49,671 bases of DNA from an uncultured Myxococcales bacterium (GTDB taxonomy: Bacteria; Myxococcota_A; Bradymonadia; UBA7976; VGTA01), in NCBI GenBank assembly GCA_937146725.1, contig CAKZRU010000187.1:1-49671 (forward strand), in the 5' to 3' direction. The notes beneath the pieces were generated by a model that searched no databases, was not told the DNA's origin, and saw nothing but the letters and a program-made list of their open reading frames with translations. The translations under genes were made by a program, and so were the position numbers. This document shows positions 1 through 7,948 of this stretch, one piece after another; positions within the stretch are counted from its first letter, which is position 1; every line of letters starts with the position of its first letter.

Positions 1-1022
1 GTTTTACCATCGGCTTGCTCCGGACTCATATAAGCAGGTGTACCCATAGTTTGACCATCGGTGGTATGCAAGGATTGGCCCTGTTGACCTCGCTCGTCCT
101 TACTCAAACCAAAGTCGGTGAGTTTTAGCTGAAAGTCATCACTAATTAAGGCATTATCGGGCTTAAGATCACGATGCGCAACGCCCTTGGCATGCAGTGC
201 TTCTAGTCCGGATAATAGTTGCAAGGTCAGCAAAAGCTTTTGCTCTGTATCTAAGCCTTGTCGCATAAGATCAGCCAAGGTCAAGCCACTAAAGTTGGGC
301 ATTGCGATCCAAAAGCGTGGCGGTGGTGGATCTTCCAAAACACCCGCACCATAAAAATCGATGATGTTTGGATGCGATACAGCTTCTAGAGCTCGGACCT
401 CTCGTCTAAAACGTCCCAAGTCATGCAAGTCACCTACTTTAAGCGCGCAAGAGCGTTTAACTGCACCCTGCTCATCAAGCTCTTGAGCTAAAAAGACATT
501 GGCAAAGGCCCCCGCCCCCAAAAAACCTTTAAGCTCAAAACCCGGAATCTGTGGCCAAGTAGATGGGTGCGGTACTCGTGTGTACTGATTGCTGTGAGCA
601 GGTAGCATCATCGATGAGGCTACCGCTGCGCCTAAAACACGTTGTTGGGCGCTTAAAGGTCGTGGATTAAAGCCCTGTCCGCCCAAAAGATTTAAGTTGA
701 CGGTTTGCCGTAAGCGATCGGGATTGGGAGCGGCTTGTAAAGTAGATAAGATGCCTCGTCCGGCTCGTCCGGCTTCGGTGCCACCACCACGCTCAAGCTC
801 ATCAATCAACGCCTCTTTTTCGCTGTCACTTAGACTTTGTGCTGCTTGGATAAGGGCTTCGCGATCACTGGGCTTGCTTGAAAGAAACACATCATGGAAG
901 TCCTGAGCGACATCCATGGCAAACTGGGCAGACCCAGCAATGGGTAGCACATTTTTAACAGCGTTAATCACTAAGCGCTTGGTAAACTCTTTTACCTGCG
1001 CTTTGCGGTCTACTTGACTCAT
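1..1022 (-). CDS. Serine/threonine protein kinase, N-terminal part (runs off the left edge)
   Basis: Eukaryotic-type Ser/Thr kinase that would phosphorylate protein targets; signalling role inferred from the family. Translating the minus strand from the ATG at 1022 gives about 340 residues. A leader of about 160 residues of unknown fold precedes the kinase domain. Visible kinase elements in order are a glycine loop (GAGAFANVFLA, with Ala replacing the usual third Gly), the ATP lysine in CALKV, the catalytic loop HRDLKPDN, the magnesium motif DFGLS, and GTPAYMSPEQA of the activation segment. All residues needed for catalysis in this part are present. An AGGA sequence lies about 8 bases before the ATG. 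The C-terminal lobe and anything after it lie outside the window. Confidence 0.93.
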   Translation of the reverse strand, partial: MSQVDRKAQVKEFTKRLVINAVKNVLPIAGSAQFAMDVAQDFHDVFLSSKPSDREALIQAAQSLSDSEKEALIDELERGGGTEAGRAGRGILSTLQAAPNPDRLRQTVNLNLLGGQGFNPRPLSAQQRVLGAAVASSMMLPAHSNQYTRVPHPSTWPQIPGFELKGFLGAGAFANVFLAQELDEQGAVKRSCALKVGDLHDLGRFRREVRALEAVSHPNIIDFYGAGVLEDPPPPRFWIAMPNFSGLTLADLMRQGLDTEQKLLLTLQLLSGLEALHAKGVAHRDLKPDNALISDDFQLKLTDFGLSKDERGQQGQSLHTTDGQTMGTPAYMSPEQADGK

Positions 1023-1168
1023 GTAATGGTTCCTAATCTTTTAAACCACTCTATTCAAAGCGGATAAATAAGCAAAACTTCCTTGAATTAAGCAAGGATC
1101 TTTGGAAATCCAAGCAAAGTAAACACTCACAGAACTGACAATTCAATCATTTGTCTTAATATATAAGC

Positions 1169-1197
1169 TTGCTCTGTATATAAAACACTTGTTATAA
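1169..1197 (+). promoter_or_regulatory. Possible sigma-70-type promoter before the ceramidase-like gene
   Basis: TTGCTC (1169-1174) and TTATAA (1192-1197) are separated by 17 bases, about 85 bases before the start at 1284. The match is partial and the region is AT-rich, so it could be chance. It sits in the 261-base divergent gap between the kinase and the lipoprotein gene. Confidence 0.3.
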
Positions 1198-1283
1198 GAA
1201 ATGCCTAACCTTTTTTACACGCTAAGCGCCCCCATTCGCTTGGGCTCATCTTAGATCTCATCAGCAAGGTAGCAAAGTGCTTT

Positions 1284-3608
1284 ATGCCCTTAAACAATCA
1301 AGTTCAAATGTTATTTTTACAGCGATTACCATTAACCTGCTGTAGCTTACTTAGCTTAACTCTGCTCACTTTGGTGGCCTGTGATGATGCATCAAGTACC
1401 GGCGAGCCAATCCGTGCTGATGCCGAAGTTTTGGATCAAGCGCTTTTAGATCAAGATCTATCCGATGCTCACCTTGGCGATATGGCAATCACTGATTTAG
1501 GTCGAGATGATTTAGGTCTAAATGATGCTGAAATGCCTGTGCCCCAAGACCCCTGTGGTTCACTAGAGGCCTGCCCGCTTGGCTATGACTGTCTTTGTAC
1601 CCAAGATGAGGCCTGCGAATGTGTAGCTCCGATGAGTCGAGGTGGCTGTGATACCGATTTACAATGTCGAGCCGGTGAAGAATGTCGTGAGGTTATGAGT
1701 CCTAGCGGTGGTACAACACAGCATATTTGCTGGCTAGAAGCAGACTTGCTGACAGCTCGCTTTGGTCACTCCCAAACCGAAGGTGAAAGCCTGTGGGTGG
1801 GGGCCTCATCACAAAGTATTACGCCTTTGGGCTTTGAAACAGCCACGCCAGAGGGCCTTGACGGTGTGCAAATGAACTTTTCACCACCGATTTCGGCCGG
1901 TGATCCTCGTTGGAACGACTGTGGCTATGATGGGGTATGCCCAGATGATGTAGGTTATACAGGCCCCGATGAAGGTGAGGGAGATGGTGAACTGCAGGGA
2001 GCTTTTATTGCCGGCTTTAATCATGGTCGACCCGCGCAGTATTGTCCGGAAGAACTCTTAAACTGTGATCGGCCAGAATGCTGTTTTTCTAAATTAGCTC
2101 ATGATGACCTTAAGGCTCAAGCCATGGTCATCAGACGAGGCGAGCTCACCCTTGCTTGGGTGGCCTTGGATATTTTGGGGGTATTCCATAGTGATATTGA
2201 GCAGATCAGACGTGAGGTAAACCAAGCCCTAAGTCAGCGTCCGGAACTTGGACAGATTGATCATATTATTGTGGGCTCATCACATAATCATGAAGGGCCA
2301 GATTCAATCGGTCAATATGGGGCGGGTACAGCCATTCCTTTACGCACCGGCCGAGATCGTCGTTGGATGGCTTATTTACGAGCCCAAGTGGTTAAGGGCA
2401 TCATCCAAAGCTTGGAAACCCTAGAACCCGCTCAAGCCGAATATTATCAAAGTGATGAAAGTATTACCGGTTTAGGGATTGGCGACAGCCGCCCACCTTA
2501 TATATTTGACAATAATATTCCAAGCTTACGCTTTAGTTCGGTAGACAGTGGTCAGACGATTGCAAGCATGCTCAGTGTGGCCAATCATGCCGAGTTTTTA
2601 TGGTCGGGTAATCCCTATCTTAGCGCTGACTATTTCCACTTTACCCGTAAATATATCCAAGAGGGTCTTGAGGCTGTTTTGGATGAATCCGGCAATGAAA
2701 TTAAGCCTGCCTTAGCAGGTTGGGGGGGAGTCACCTTAATGTTTGCTGGTGCTGTTGGTGGTTTAATGAATCCAGGTTCGGCGACAGCCATCGACTATGC
2801 CGGAGAGCGTTTTAACGATAAGGGCTTTGCGATGGCGGATGCGGCTGGTCAGCAAATTGCCTCACGCTTGTTGTCAGCATATAGTCAAGGACGCTTTCAA
2901 AATGTTGACCCAAGCCAAGCAAGTTCCACAGATGAAAGTCCAAGACAAGCCTCAACCGCTTCTCTTAAGTTTGCAAGCCAAGAGTTTTTTACCAGCATTG
3001 CCAACATGAACTTTTTATTGGCGGGCTTTACGCTTAAATTATTCCAAAGAGATATTTATAATGCCCAGCATCAAGGCGGAATCTCCTTTGTGCCTGACCT
3101 ACCGCAAGTGATTAGCGAAGTCACAGCAGTTTCATTGGGAGCTGTCACTTTCTTTACCGCACCCGGTGAGGTTTTTCCCGAGCTATTAACCGGTGGCTAT
3201 CCTGATCGAGGGCAAGTACAAACGCCTGTGATTGGTGTTCAAGATCCCGAAAGCTTGGCTTGGGAATGTGATGAGCGAGGCTTACCGGCCGGTATTGAAG
3301 GTAGCCTAGGCGGTGACCTACCCTGTATTGTAAAGAGCAATCAAAGTAATCCCCCACCTTGGACCGAAGCACCTTTTGGTCCTTTTATTTACGAGCGAGT
3401 ACTCCAAGCCGAATCTACTGCCCAAATGCCCTTTTTTATCGGCTTAGGGGGCGACTTTTTGGGGTATATTATTCCAGAATATGACTTTGAGCTAGGCGCA
3501 AGTGCCGGTGAACACTATGAAGAAACCAACAGCGCCAGCCAAGGACTTACTCAAGATTGGCAAGAGGCGCTGCAGTTGGTACTTGGGCGCTTGCAAGCAC
3601 AGGATTAA
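1284..3608 (+). CDS. Lipoprotein with neutral/alkaline ceramidase-like N-terminal domain
   Basis: The 774-residue product starts with a signal peptide ending in a lipobox (LVAC, Cys33), so it should be lipid-anchored in the envelope. An Asp-rich low-complexity linker (about 40-88) leads into a short Cys-rich module (about 90-150). From about residue 230 the sequence resembles neutral/alkaline non-lysosomal ceramidases: a GAFIAGFNHGRPAQ segment, the metal-site-like motif SSHNHEGPDS, and a later NHAEFLWSGNPYLSADYF block like the family's HP...SADYPG region. Ceramidases cleave the amide bond of ceramide; whether this protein acts on sphingolipid or another amide is unknown. Start chosen at 1284 because an AAGG lies upstream and the next Met (1308) has none. 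Its last 62 bases overlap the convergent gene that follows. Confidence 0.75.
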   Translation: MPLNNQVQMLFLQRLPLTCCSLLSLTLLTLVACDDASSTGEPIRADAEVLDQALLDQDLSDAHLGDMAITDLGRDDLGLNDAEMPVPQDPCGSLEACPLGYDCLCTQDEACECVAPMSRGGCDTDLQCRAGEECREVMSPSGGTTQHICWLEADLLTARFGHSQTEGESLWVGASSQSITPLGFETATPEGLDGVQMNFSPPISAGDPRWNDCGYDGVCPDDVGYTGPDEGEGDGELQGAFIAGFNHGRPAQYCPEELLNCDRPECCFSKLAHDDLKAQAMVIRRGELTLAWVALDILGVFHSDIEQIRREVNQALSQRPELGQIDHIIVGSSHNHEGPDSIGQYGAGTAIPLRTGRDRRWMAYLRAQVVKGIIQSLETLEPAQAEYYQSDESITGLGIGDSRPPYIFDNNIPSLRFSSVDSGQTIASMLSVANHAEFLWSGNPYLSADYFHFTRKYIQEGLEAVLDESGNEIKPALAGWGGVTLMFAGAVGGLMNPGSATAIDYAGERFNDKGFAMADAAGQQIASRLLSAYSQGRFQNVDPSQASSTDESPRQASTASLKFASQEFFTSIANMNFLLAGFTLKLFQRDIYNAQHQGGISFVPDLPQVISEVTAVSLGAVTFFTAPGEVFPELLTGGYPDRGQVQTPVIGVQDPESLAWECDERGLPAGIEGSLGGDLPCIVKSNQSNPPPWTEAPFGPFIYERVLQAESTAQMPFFIGLGGDFLGYIIPEYDFELGASAGEHYEETNSASQGLTQDWQEALQLVLGRLQAQD

Positions 3609-5052
3609 CTGATACAGAACTTAGCTCTTGTGGATTTTGCTCTTGTGGACTTTGCTCTGGTGCGCTTGCTTCATTGGCTGAAACCGCTTTCCCAATGCCA
3701 CCCAAGTCAATGCCCACCACAGCAAAGTTCTTATTTAAAGCAACATTCAGCCATGTTAAGGGCATTTTAGAGCCGCCGACTTGCATCGAAGACGGGGCCG
3801 AAGCCTTGTGATGCCATTCCAAAGTTCTTTTGCCAATCCCCGAAAGGTTCACAGCCTTTTTGACAAACTTATTACCCTCAACCTTTTCTAATTTACCCTC
3901 GGCATTTACTTTGAGCGCGCCTCCGACAATCTTTAAATTAGGATTAACGCCCGCTCGGGCATACAAGCACATATCAAGTTCTTTTTGTAGCCCTGCTCCC
4001 GCTCCTGCAAAAAGGTGAATCTTAAGTGGTCGCTTTACCTTAGCACCGGCGTTCCAAGTCATCGCTGCCTTAGCTTCACCATTGGCTTTGGGCTCACCCT
4101 TACGATTAAAGCGGGCCGGCATTTTACCGACAGACATCGCCCAATTACCGGCTGCGGCAATCCATGGTGATGAAATAAATAAGCGAGCACCCACAGTATT
4201 CTTGGCCACCCCATGACTCATGGCCTTTCCACCCAAACCATCCGCCTTAATCTCGGTCCACAAACCAATGCGCCAAGCTTCATCGGTCACTTTTATAGCA
4301 ATGCGATCGATCGGATAGTCGGGTAGACCCCATTCAAGCTTGGCTAAAGTGCCCAAAGGTTTGAGGATATTCTTACGAATCAGCGGATAGCCCTCATCAC
4401 TGATCATCTTGAGACTCTTTTTAACAAACTTAATCAGCTTATTTTTAGGAATTAGGCCACGAAGCTCTTTGGGAATCTGCTTTTTAATGGCCTTTCGTAG
4501 TGACTTTTCAGCGCCATCACCCAGCTTTAAAGAAGCCTTATTAAACTGATCAGCCCTAACTTGTAACCTCAGTTTTTTAGCTTTTTTATCCATTTGTAAA
4601 GGTGACTTACCCTTAAGCGTTAGGCTAAGGATCTCCATTCTTTTCATCATGGCGCTGACTTTAACTTTTAAAATGCCTTGATCACCATCAACTACCCATT
4701 GAAAATCACTGAGTTCAAACTTAATCGAAGGTAAGCTAAAGTTAGGAATAGGCGATTTGAGCTTAAGCTTGGACTTGGCATAATTCTTTTTATCTTTACC
4801 TGCACTCAACTTCTTATGAATCTCTTTAGTTTGGACCTCTAGCATCCAATGTGGACCCGCCTTGGTTTTCTTGGGCACTGCCTTGGCAGCATCCCAGGCC
4901 TTTTGGGCTTTAGGACAGCCTCCACAGGCGGTTAAAGAGGCGAATAAAAAAGTGGTCAAGAGCAGACAACTTGTTCTAAGTAGCTTTGAGGATTTCGCTT
5001 TAGGCCAAGCTCTAGACCTAGTCACAAACGTATTTATGGTTCCCATACTCAT
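3547..5052 (-). CDS. Putative lipoprotein of unknown function (501 aa)
   Basis: I do not recognise this protein. It has a long basic N-terminal region, a hydrophobic stretch and a lipobox (LTAC, Cys43), predicting an envelope lipoprotein. The body is Lys-rich with alternating hydrophobic patterns and several glycine-rich stretches (about 345-360), suggestive of a beta-rich fold; a TULIP/BPI-like lipid-binding fold is a guess only. An AGGAGA lies 5 bases before the ATG at 5052, a strong ribosome site. The C-terminus is Ala/Pro/Gln-rich and its last codons overlap the end of the ceramidase-like gene on the other strand. The gene is divergent from atpB. Confidence 0.75.
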   Translation of the reverse strand: MSMGTINTFVTRSRAWPKAKSSKLLRTSCLLLTTFLFASLTACGGCPKAQKAWDAAKAVPKKTKAGPHWMLEVQTKEIHKKLSAGKDKKNYAKSKLKLKSPIPNFSLPSIKFELSDFQWVVDGDQGILKVKVSAMMKRMEILSLTLKGKSPLQMDKKAKKLRLQVRADQFNKASLKLGDGAEKSLRKAIKKQIPKELRGLIPKNKLIKFVKKSLKMISDEGYPLIRKNILKPLGTLAKLEWGLPDYPIDRIAIKVTDEAWRIGLWTEIKADGLGGKAMSHGVAKNTVGARLFISSPWIAAAGNWAMSVGKMPARFNRKGEPKANGEAKAAMTWNAGAKVKRPLKIHLFAGAGAGLQKELDMCLYARAGVNPNLKIVGGALKVNAEGKLEKVEGNKFVKKAVNLSGIGKRTLEWHHKASAPSSMQVGGSKMPLTWLNVALNKNFAVVGIDLGGIGKAVSANEASAPEQSPQEQNPQELSSVSVNPVLASAQVPTAAPLANLE

Positions 5053-5416
5053 AAGGGTCTCCTATTAAAAAGATTAAACCTTTTGGTCTTAGATTGAAGT
5101 CTAAGTTCATATTTACAATGTTAAATACTGATCATTTAGGATCTTACTCTATAAACAGAGTCAATAGAAATAAGGCATAAGTGATGCAGCGCGACCTACT
5201 ATCGAACTAAGCTCAAAAAGATTCAAGTCTAACAAGTAAACAGTCTTGACCTTAACTCAAAAATCACGCAATAAGCACAGGCAAACTGATAGATCAAAAG
5301 CATGAGATCAAAAGTATAAGATCACAGTACAAGTCTTGACAGCCGTTAAGCATTTATGATCTAAAGCAGACCTTAATTCTTTATTATAACCTTAACTGAG
5401 GACATAGAGTACAGTT
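5053..5416. other. Divergent intergenic region before atpB
   Basis: This 364-base AT-rich stretch separates the minus-strand lipoprotein from atpB and should hold both promoters. TTGACA at 5336-5341 is a good -35 box but has no convincing -10 at 16-18 bases; TTGACC near 5248 followed by CAATAA at 17 bases is weaker. A 14-base direct repeat is listed separately. No RNA gene or open reading frame with a ribosome site was seen. Confidence 0.4.
5291..5330. repeat. 14-bp direct repeat upstream of atpB
   Basis: Two adjacent 14-base copies, AGATCAAAAGCATG and AGATCAAAAGTATA, are followed by a degenerate third copy starting AGATCACAG. Spacing is 14 bases, about 90-125 bases before the atpB start. 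This could be a regulator-binding array or a chance repeat; no known operator is recognised. Confidence 0.5.
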
Positions 5417-6187
5417 ATGAGCAGCGGACCAAGCACGATCCTCCACTATCTCTTTCCCCAAGTCGAAAAGCTAGACCACAGCATTACCGAACAATTTGGT
5501 GCTGGTCTTTTAATGGGCACCGAAAGCCATGGCTCAGCCCATATTATTATGGCGCTTTTAGTGACTATTTTTACTCTATTTATGGCTTTACGCTACCGCT
5601 CACATCGAGCCAAAGCAGATGACCTTGCCTTTCCGGAGACTTCTTTTAATGCAAGAAGCTTCATCGAAATCTTGTGCGAGTCTACTTTGGGCATGATGGA
5701 AGGCGTAATGGGCAAAGAAGCAGCTCGCTATTTCTTCCCACTCATTGGGACTATGGCTTTCTTTATCCTTTTCTCAAATCTAGCAGGTTTGATTCCAGGA
5801 TTAACCCCACCCACTGATGTGATTTCAACCAATGTTGTCATGGCTTTAATCGTTTTCTTTGCGACTCATATTTATGGACTCAAAAAGAACGGCATGGAGC
5901 ACATCAAGCACATGTGTGGCCCAATCCTCGTTTTGGCACCGCTCATTCTTATCATTGAAATCATTGGTCACGTAGCTCGTCCTTTGAGCCTTACTTTGCG
6001 CCTATTTGGTAACATGGTGGGTGACCACAAGGTTCTCAGTATCTTCTTGGGCTTTGGCATCTTCTTTGTGCCCTTACCAGTGATGATTCTAGGTACAATC
6101 GTATGTATTGTACAAACTCTTGTATTCTGCCTACTCAGCGTTGTTTACATCGGTATGGCCATCGAGGATCTACATCACGATCACTAG
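5417..6187 (+). CDS. atpB: ATP synthase F0 subunit a
   Basis: Subunit a forms the stator half-channels that pass protons or sodium ions to the c-ring of F-type ATP synthase. The 256-residue protein has the family's hydrophobic helices and the diagnostic motif LSLTLRLFGNMVGDH, in which Arg195 is the essential arginine facing the c-ring carboxylate. Length is normal. The ribosome site is a GAGGA about 16 bases upstream, rather distant. The next gene in the same direction is atpE, but 384 bases and a terminator hairpin lie between, so the two are probably separate transcripts. No atpI, atpF or F1 genes are nearby. Confidence 0.97.
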   Translation: MSSGPSTILHYLFPQVEKLDHSITEQFGAGLLMGTESHGSAHIIMALLVTIFTLFMALRYRSHRAKADDLAFPETSFNARSFIEILCESTLGMMEGVMGKEAARYFFPLIGTMAFFILFSNLAGLIPGLTPPTDVISTNVVMALIVFFATHIYGLKKNGMEHIKHMCGPILVLAPLILIIEIIGHVARPLSLTLRLFGNMVGDHKVLSIFLGFGIFFVPLPVMILGTIVCIVQTLVFCLLSVVYIGMAIEDLHHDH

Positions 6188-6571
6188 TGAATACTAAGTA
6201 ATGATCTTTACTGAGCTCAACATAGTTTGAGCTTTGATCCTTTATAAAAGCAAGCTTCGGTTTGCTTTTTAAATTTGTGGCAAAAATGATGCATAAACTC
6301 TTATGTATAATGATGAGTATCTTCCCCAGAGGTCAAAAAATAATAATTCATAAATATGATTTCAGATTTAATTCTTAACCGACTCGTTTTTTGGGCAAAT
6401 AATACTTGCGTTGACCCTTAACTTAAGCTAATACGCCCTCATTCACTTATGTGAATTACTTCTCAATTTACCTTGTCTTGAGCCTTTGGCGAACTGTGGT
6501 CGGTAGAGAGAGAGAGGTGTTGTCGCATCTCAAGACATTTACATTAAGGCAACTTTGCCAGGAGTTTTATT
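6188..6571 (+). other. Intergenic region between atpB and atpE
   Basis: The first 85 bases hold two hairpins (see the terminator entry). The rest should contain the atpE promoter and leader; TTGACC near 6411 is the only -35-like box and lacks a well-spaced -10. A reading frame at 6451-6651 overlaps the atpE start and shows no ribosome site or protein resemblance, so I do not call it. Confidence 0.4.
6246..6270 (+). terminator. Intrinsic terminator after atpB
   Basis: The stem AGCAAGC / GTTTGCT closes on a UUCG tetraloop (the very stable C-UUCG-G type) and is followed by a run of T. A second hairpin, AGCTCAA/TTGAGCT with a 6-base loop, lies just upstream at 6214-6233. Together they indicate that transcription of atpB ends before atpE. 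Confidence 0.8.
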
Positions 6572-6865
6572 ATGAAGATCACCAAGATCATTCCTTTCCT
6601 TTCAGTTCTTTTCTTTGCTCTTCCTGCATTCGCAGAGGGCGGCGCTGCTAGCCCAATCAGCCACCTAGCTGCTGCAATCGCAATCAGCGTTGCTGCTTTT
6701 GGTGGTGCGATCGCTCAGGGCCGTGCTGCTGCAGCTGCTCTTGAGGGTATCGCTCGTAACCCAAGCGCTCGTGGTGACATCTTCACTCCACTCATTCTTT
6801 CTCTAGCTCTTATCGAGTCACTTGTTATCTACGCGCTTCTTATCGCGTTCCAACTTGCTGGCTAA
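6572..6865 (+). CDS. atpE: ATP synthase F0 subunit c, with sodium-type ligand pattern
   Basis: Subunit c forms the rotor ring. The 97-residue protein has two transmembrane helices joined by the polar loop ARNPSARGD and the ion-binding carboxylate Glu82. Gln49, Glu82, Ser83 and Tyr87 align with Gln32, Glu65, Ser66 and Tyr70 of the sodium-binding Ilyobacter ring, with identical 33-residue Gln-Glu spacing; the Thr67 equivalent is Leu84. The N-terminus looks like a cleavable signal peptide (LPAFA then EGG, cleavage after Ala21), a feature of some c-subunits. AGGAG lies 7 bases before the ATG. A tail-to-tail gap of 22 bases separates it from yaaA. Confidence 0.96.
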   Translation: MKITKIIPFLSVLFFALPAFAEGGAASPISHLAAAIAISVAAFGGAIAQGRAAAAALEGIARNPSARGDIFTPLILSLALIESLVIYALLIAFQLAG

Positions 6866-6867
6866 TT

Positions 6868-6898
6868 ATTCAAGACTCAACTTTGAGTTAACTTGAAT
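6868..6898. terminator. Hairpin between convergent atpE and yaaA (possible bidirectional terminator)
   Basis: ATTCAAG/CTTGAAT arms flank an inner ACTCA/TGAGT stem with a 4-base loop and a TAA bulge. It starts just after the atpE stop and covers the yaaA stop codon. T-tracts on both sides are weak, so termination efficiency is uncertain. Confidence 0.45.
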
Positions 6899-7718
6899 AC
6901 TGAAGTCGATTGGCTTCAGAGCGAGAAAACAAAGGGGCCTCAGAGGTAGAGCCAACAGGATCATAAAAATATCCTGCACAGGCAAAGCTCTCTAAGGCCT
7001 TTTGTGTATTTTGGGCCAAGTTTTTAGCGCTGTTTTGTGCTTGAGTCTCAAGTAAGTGCCTAGCTAAAAGCCCACGTGCACGCTTGGCATAAAAGCTGAT
7101 CACCTTGTATTTGCCATTCTTTTCATCCTTAAAGACCGGCGTAATCACTTGGGCATCCAAGCTTTTCCATTGGACAACCTTGCTATATTCCTGTGAAGCT
7201 AGATTAATCACTGTGGCTTGCTGATCGGGCTGATCTAAACTATGTTGCAAAGCCTTTTGTAGCTGCTTCGTCACTTGCTCGCCCCAAAATTGATAAAGGT
7301 TTTTAGCCTTTTTTGTAGCCAGCTTAGTCCCCATTTCCAAGCGATGCGCCTCGATATGAGTGAGCGGGCTCAGTGTGCCGTATAAACCGGATAAGATTCG
7401 CAAAGATTTTTCGGCCTCAGCCACCAAGGCTTCATCCATCGTTTCCGCCTGTAAACCTTGGTATACATCGCCTTTAAAAGTAAATAGTGCCGGTCGCTGA
7501 CCTTGTCCGGTCCATGCTTGATAGCGTTCTACATTAAGCTTAGAGAGTTTATCGCTTAGACCCATTAATTTGGCAAGTTCTGCCTCACTGTAATTTTTTA
7601 AGGTTTTAATAAGTTCTTGACTGCCCTTTAACAAACTAGGGTCTTGAGTTGAACTAGCAAAACTCGGTATAGCACTTTCAAAGTCCAAAGTTTTTGCCGG
7701 AGAAAGCAATATAAGCAT
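6888..7718 (-). CDS. yaaA: YaaA family peroxide-stress protein (DUF328)
   Basis: The E. coli homologue lowers intracellular iron during peroxide stress and protects DNA; role here by family. The 276-residue protein begins with the family hallmark MLILLSPAKTLDF and carries LSGLYGTLSPL, NLYQFWG, INLASQEYSKVV and ISFYAKRARGLLARHL, all typical of YaaA, and ends FYDPVGSTSEAPLFSR. Length is slightly above the usual 255-260. AGGA lies 8 bases before the ATG at 7718. It is convergent with atpE and divergent from the Cys-rich lipoprotein gene. Confidence 0.95.
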   Translation of the reverse strand: MLILLSPAKTLDFESAIPSFASSTQDPSLLKGSQELIKTLKNYSEAELAKLMGLSDKLSKLNVERYQAWTGQGQRPALFTFKGDVYQGLQAETMDEALVAEAEKSLRILSGLYGTLSPLTHIEAHRLEMGTKLATKKAKNLYQFWGEQVTKQLQKALQHSLDQPDQQATVINLASQEYSKVVQWKSLDAQVITPVFKDEKNGKYKVISFYAKRARGLLARHLLETQAQNSAKNLAQNTQKALESFACAGYFYDPVGSTSEAPLFSRSEANRLQYSS

Positions 7719-7932
7719 GGTTTAATCCTGTAAAAAGTTGTGATGTCCTTAGTGAAATCACAAAAACTTAGATTCCACAAAAGCCCAAAAGGTCGTTCAA
7801 TGACTTATTTTATAGACTCTTATGGATAAAAAGCTAACACACAAGCCCCAAGTTTTGCTATCTCAGCCTCCAAGAACATAAATATATCTTTTTACTTTAT
7901 TTAATCCTTATTGACTCAAAGCGTTTAATGCT

Positions 7933-7940
7933 GAGGGAGA
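7933..7940 (+). promoter_or_regulatory. Ribosome site choosing the 7949 start
   Basis: GAGGGAGA lies 8 bases before the ATG at 7949. The ATG at 7928 in the same frame has no such site, so translation most likely starts at 7949. Confidence 0.7.
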
Positions 7941-7948
7941 ATCAAAAA

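Noticed and set aside
697..906. Plus-strand reading frame of 69 codons
   Set aside because: Antisense to the kinase leader, which reads cleanly on the minus strand with a start, ribosome site and kinase motifs.
6451..6651. Plus-strand reading frame of 66 codons before atpE
   Set aside because: Overlaps the atpE start in another frame, no ribosome site and no recognisable protein.
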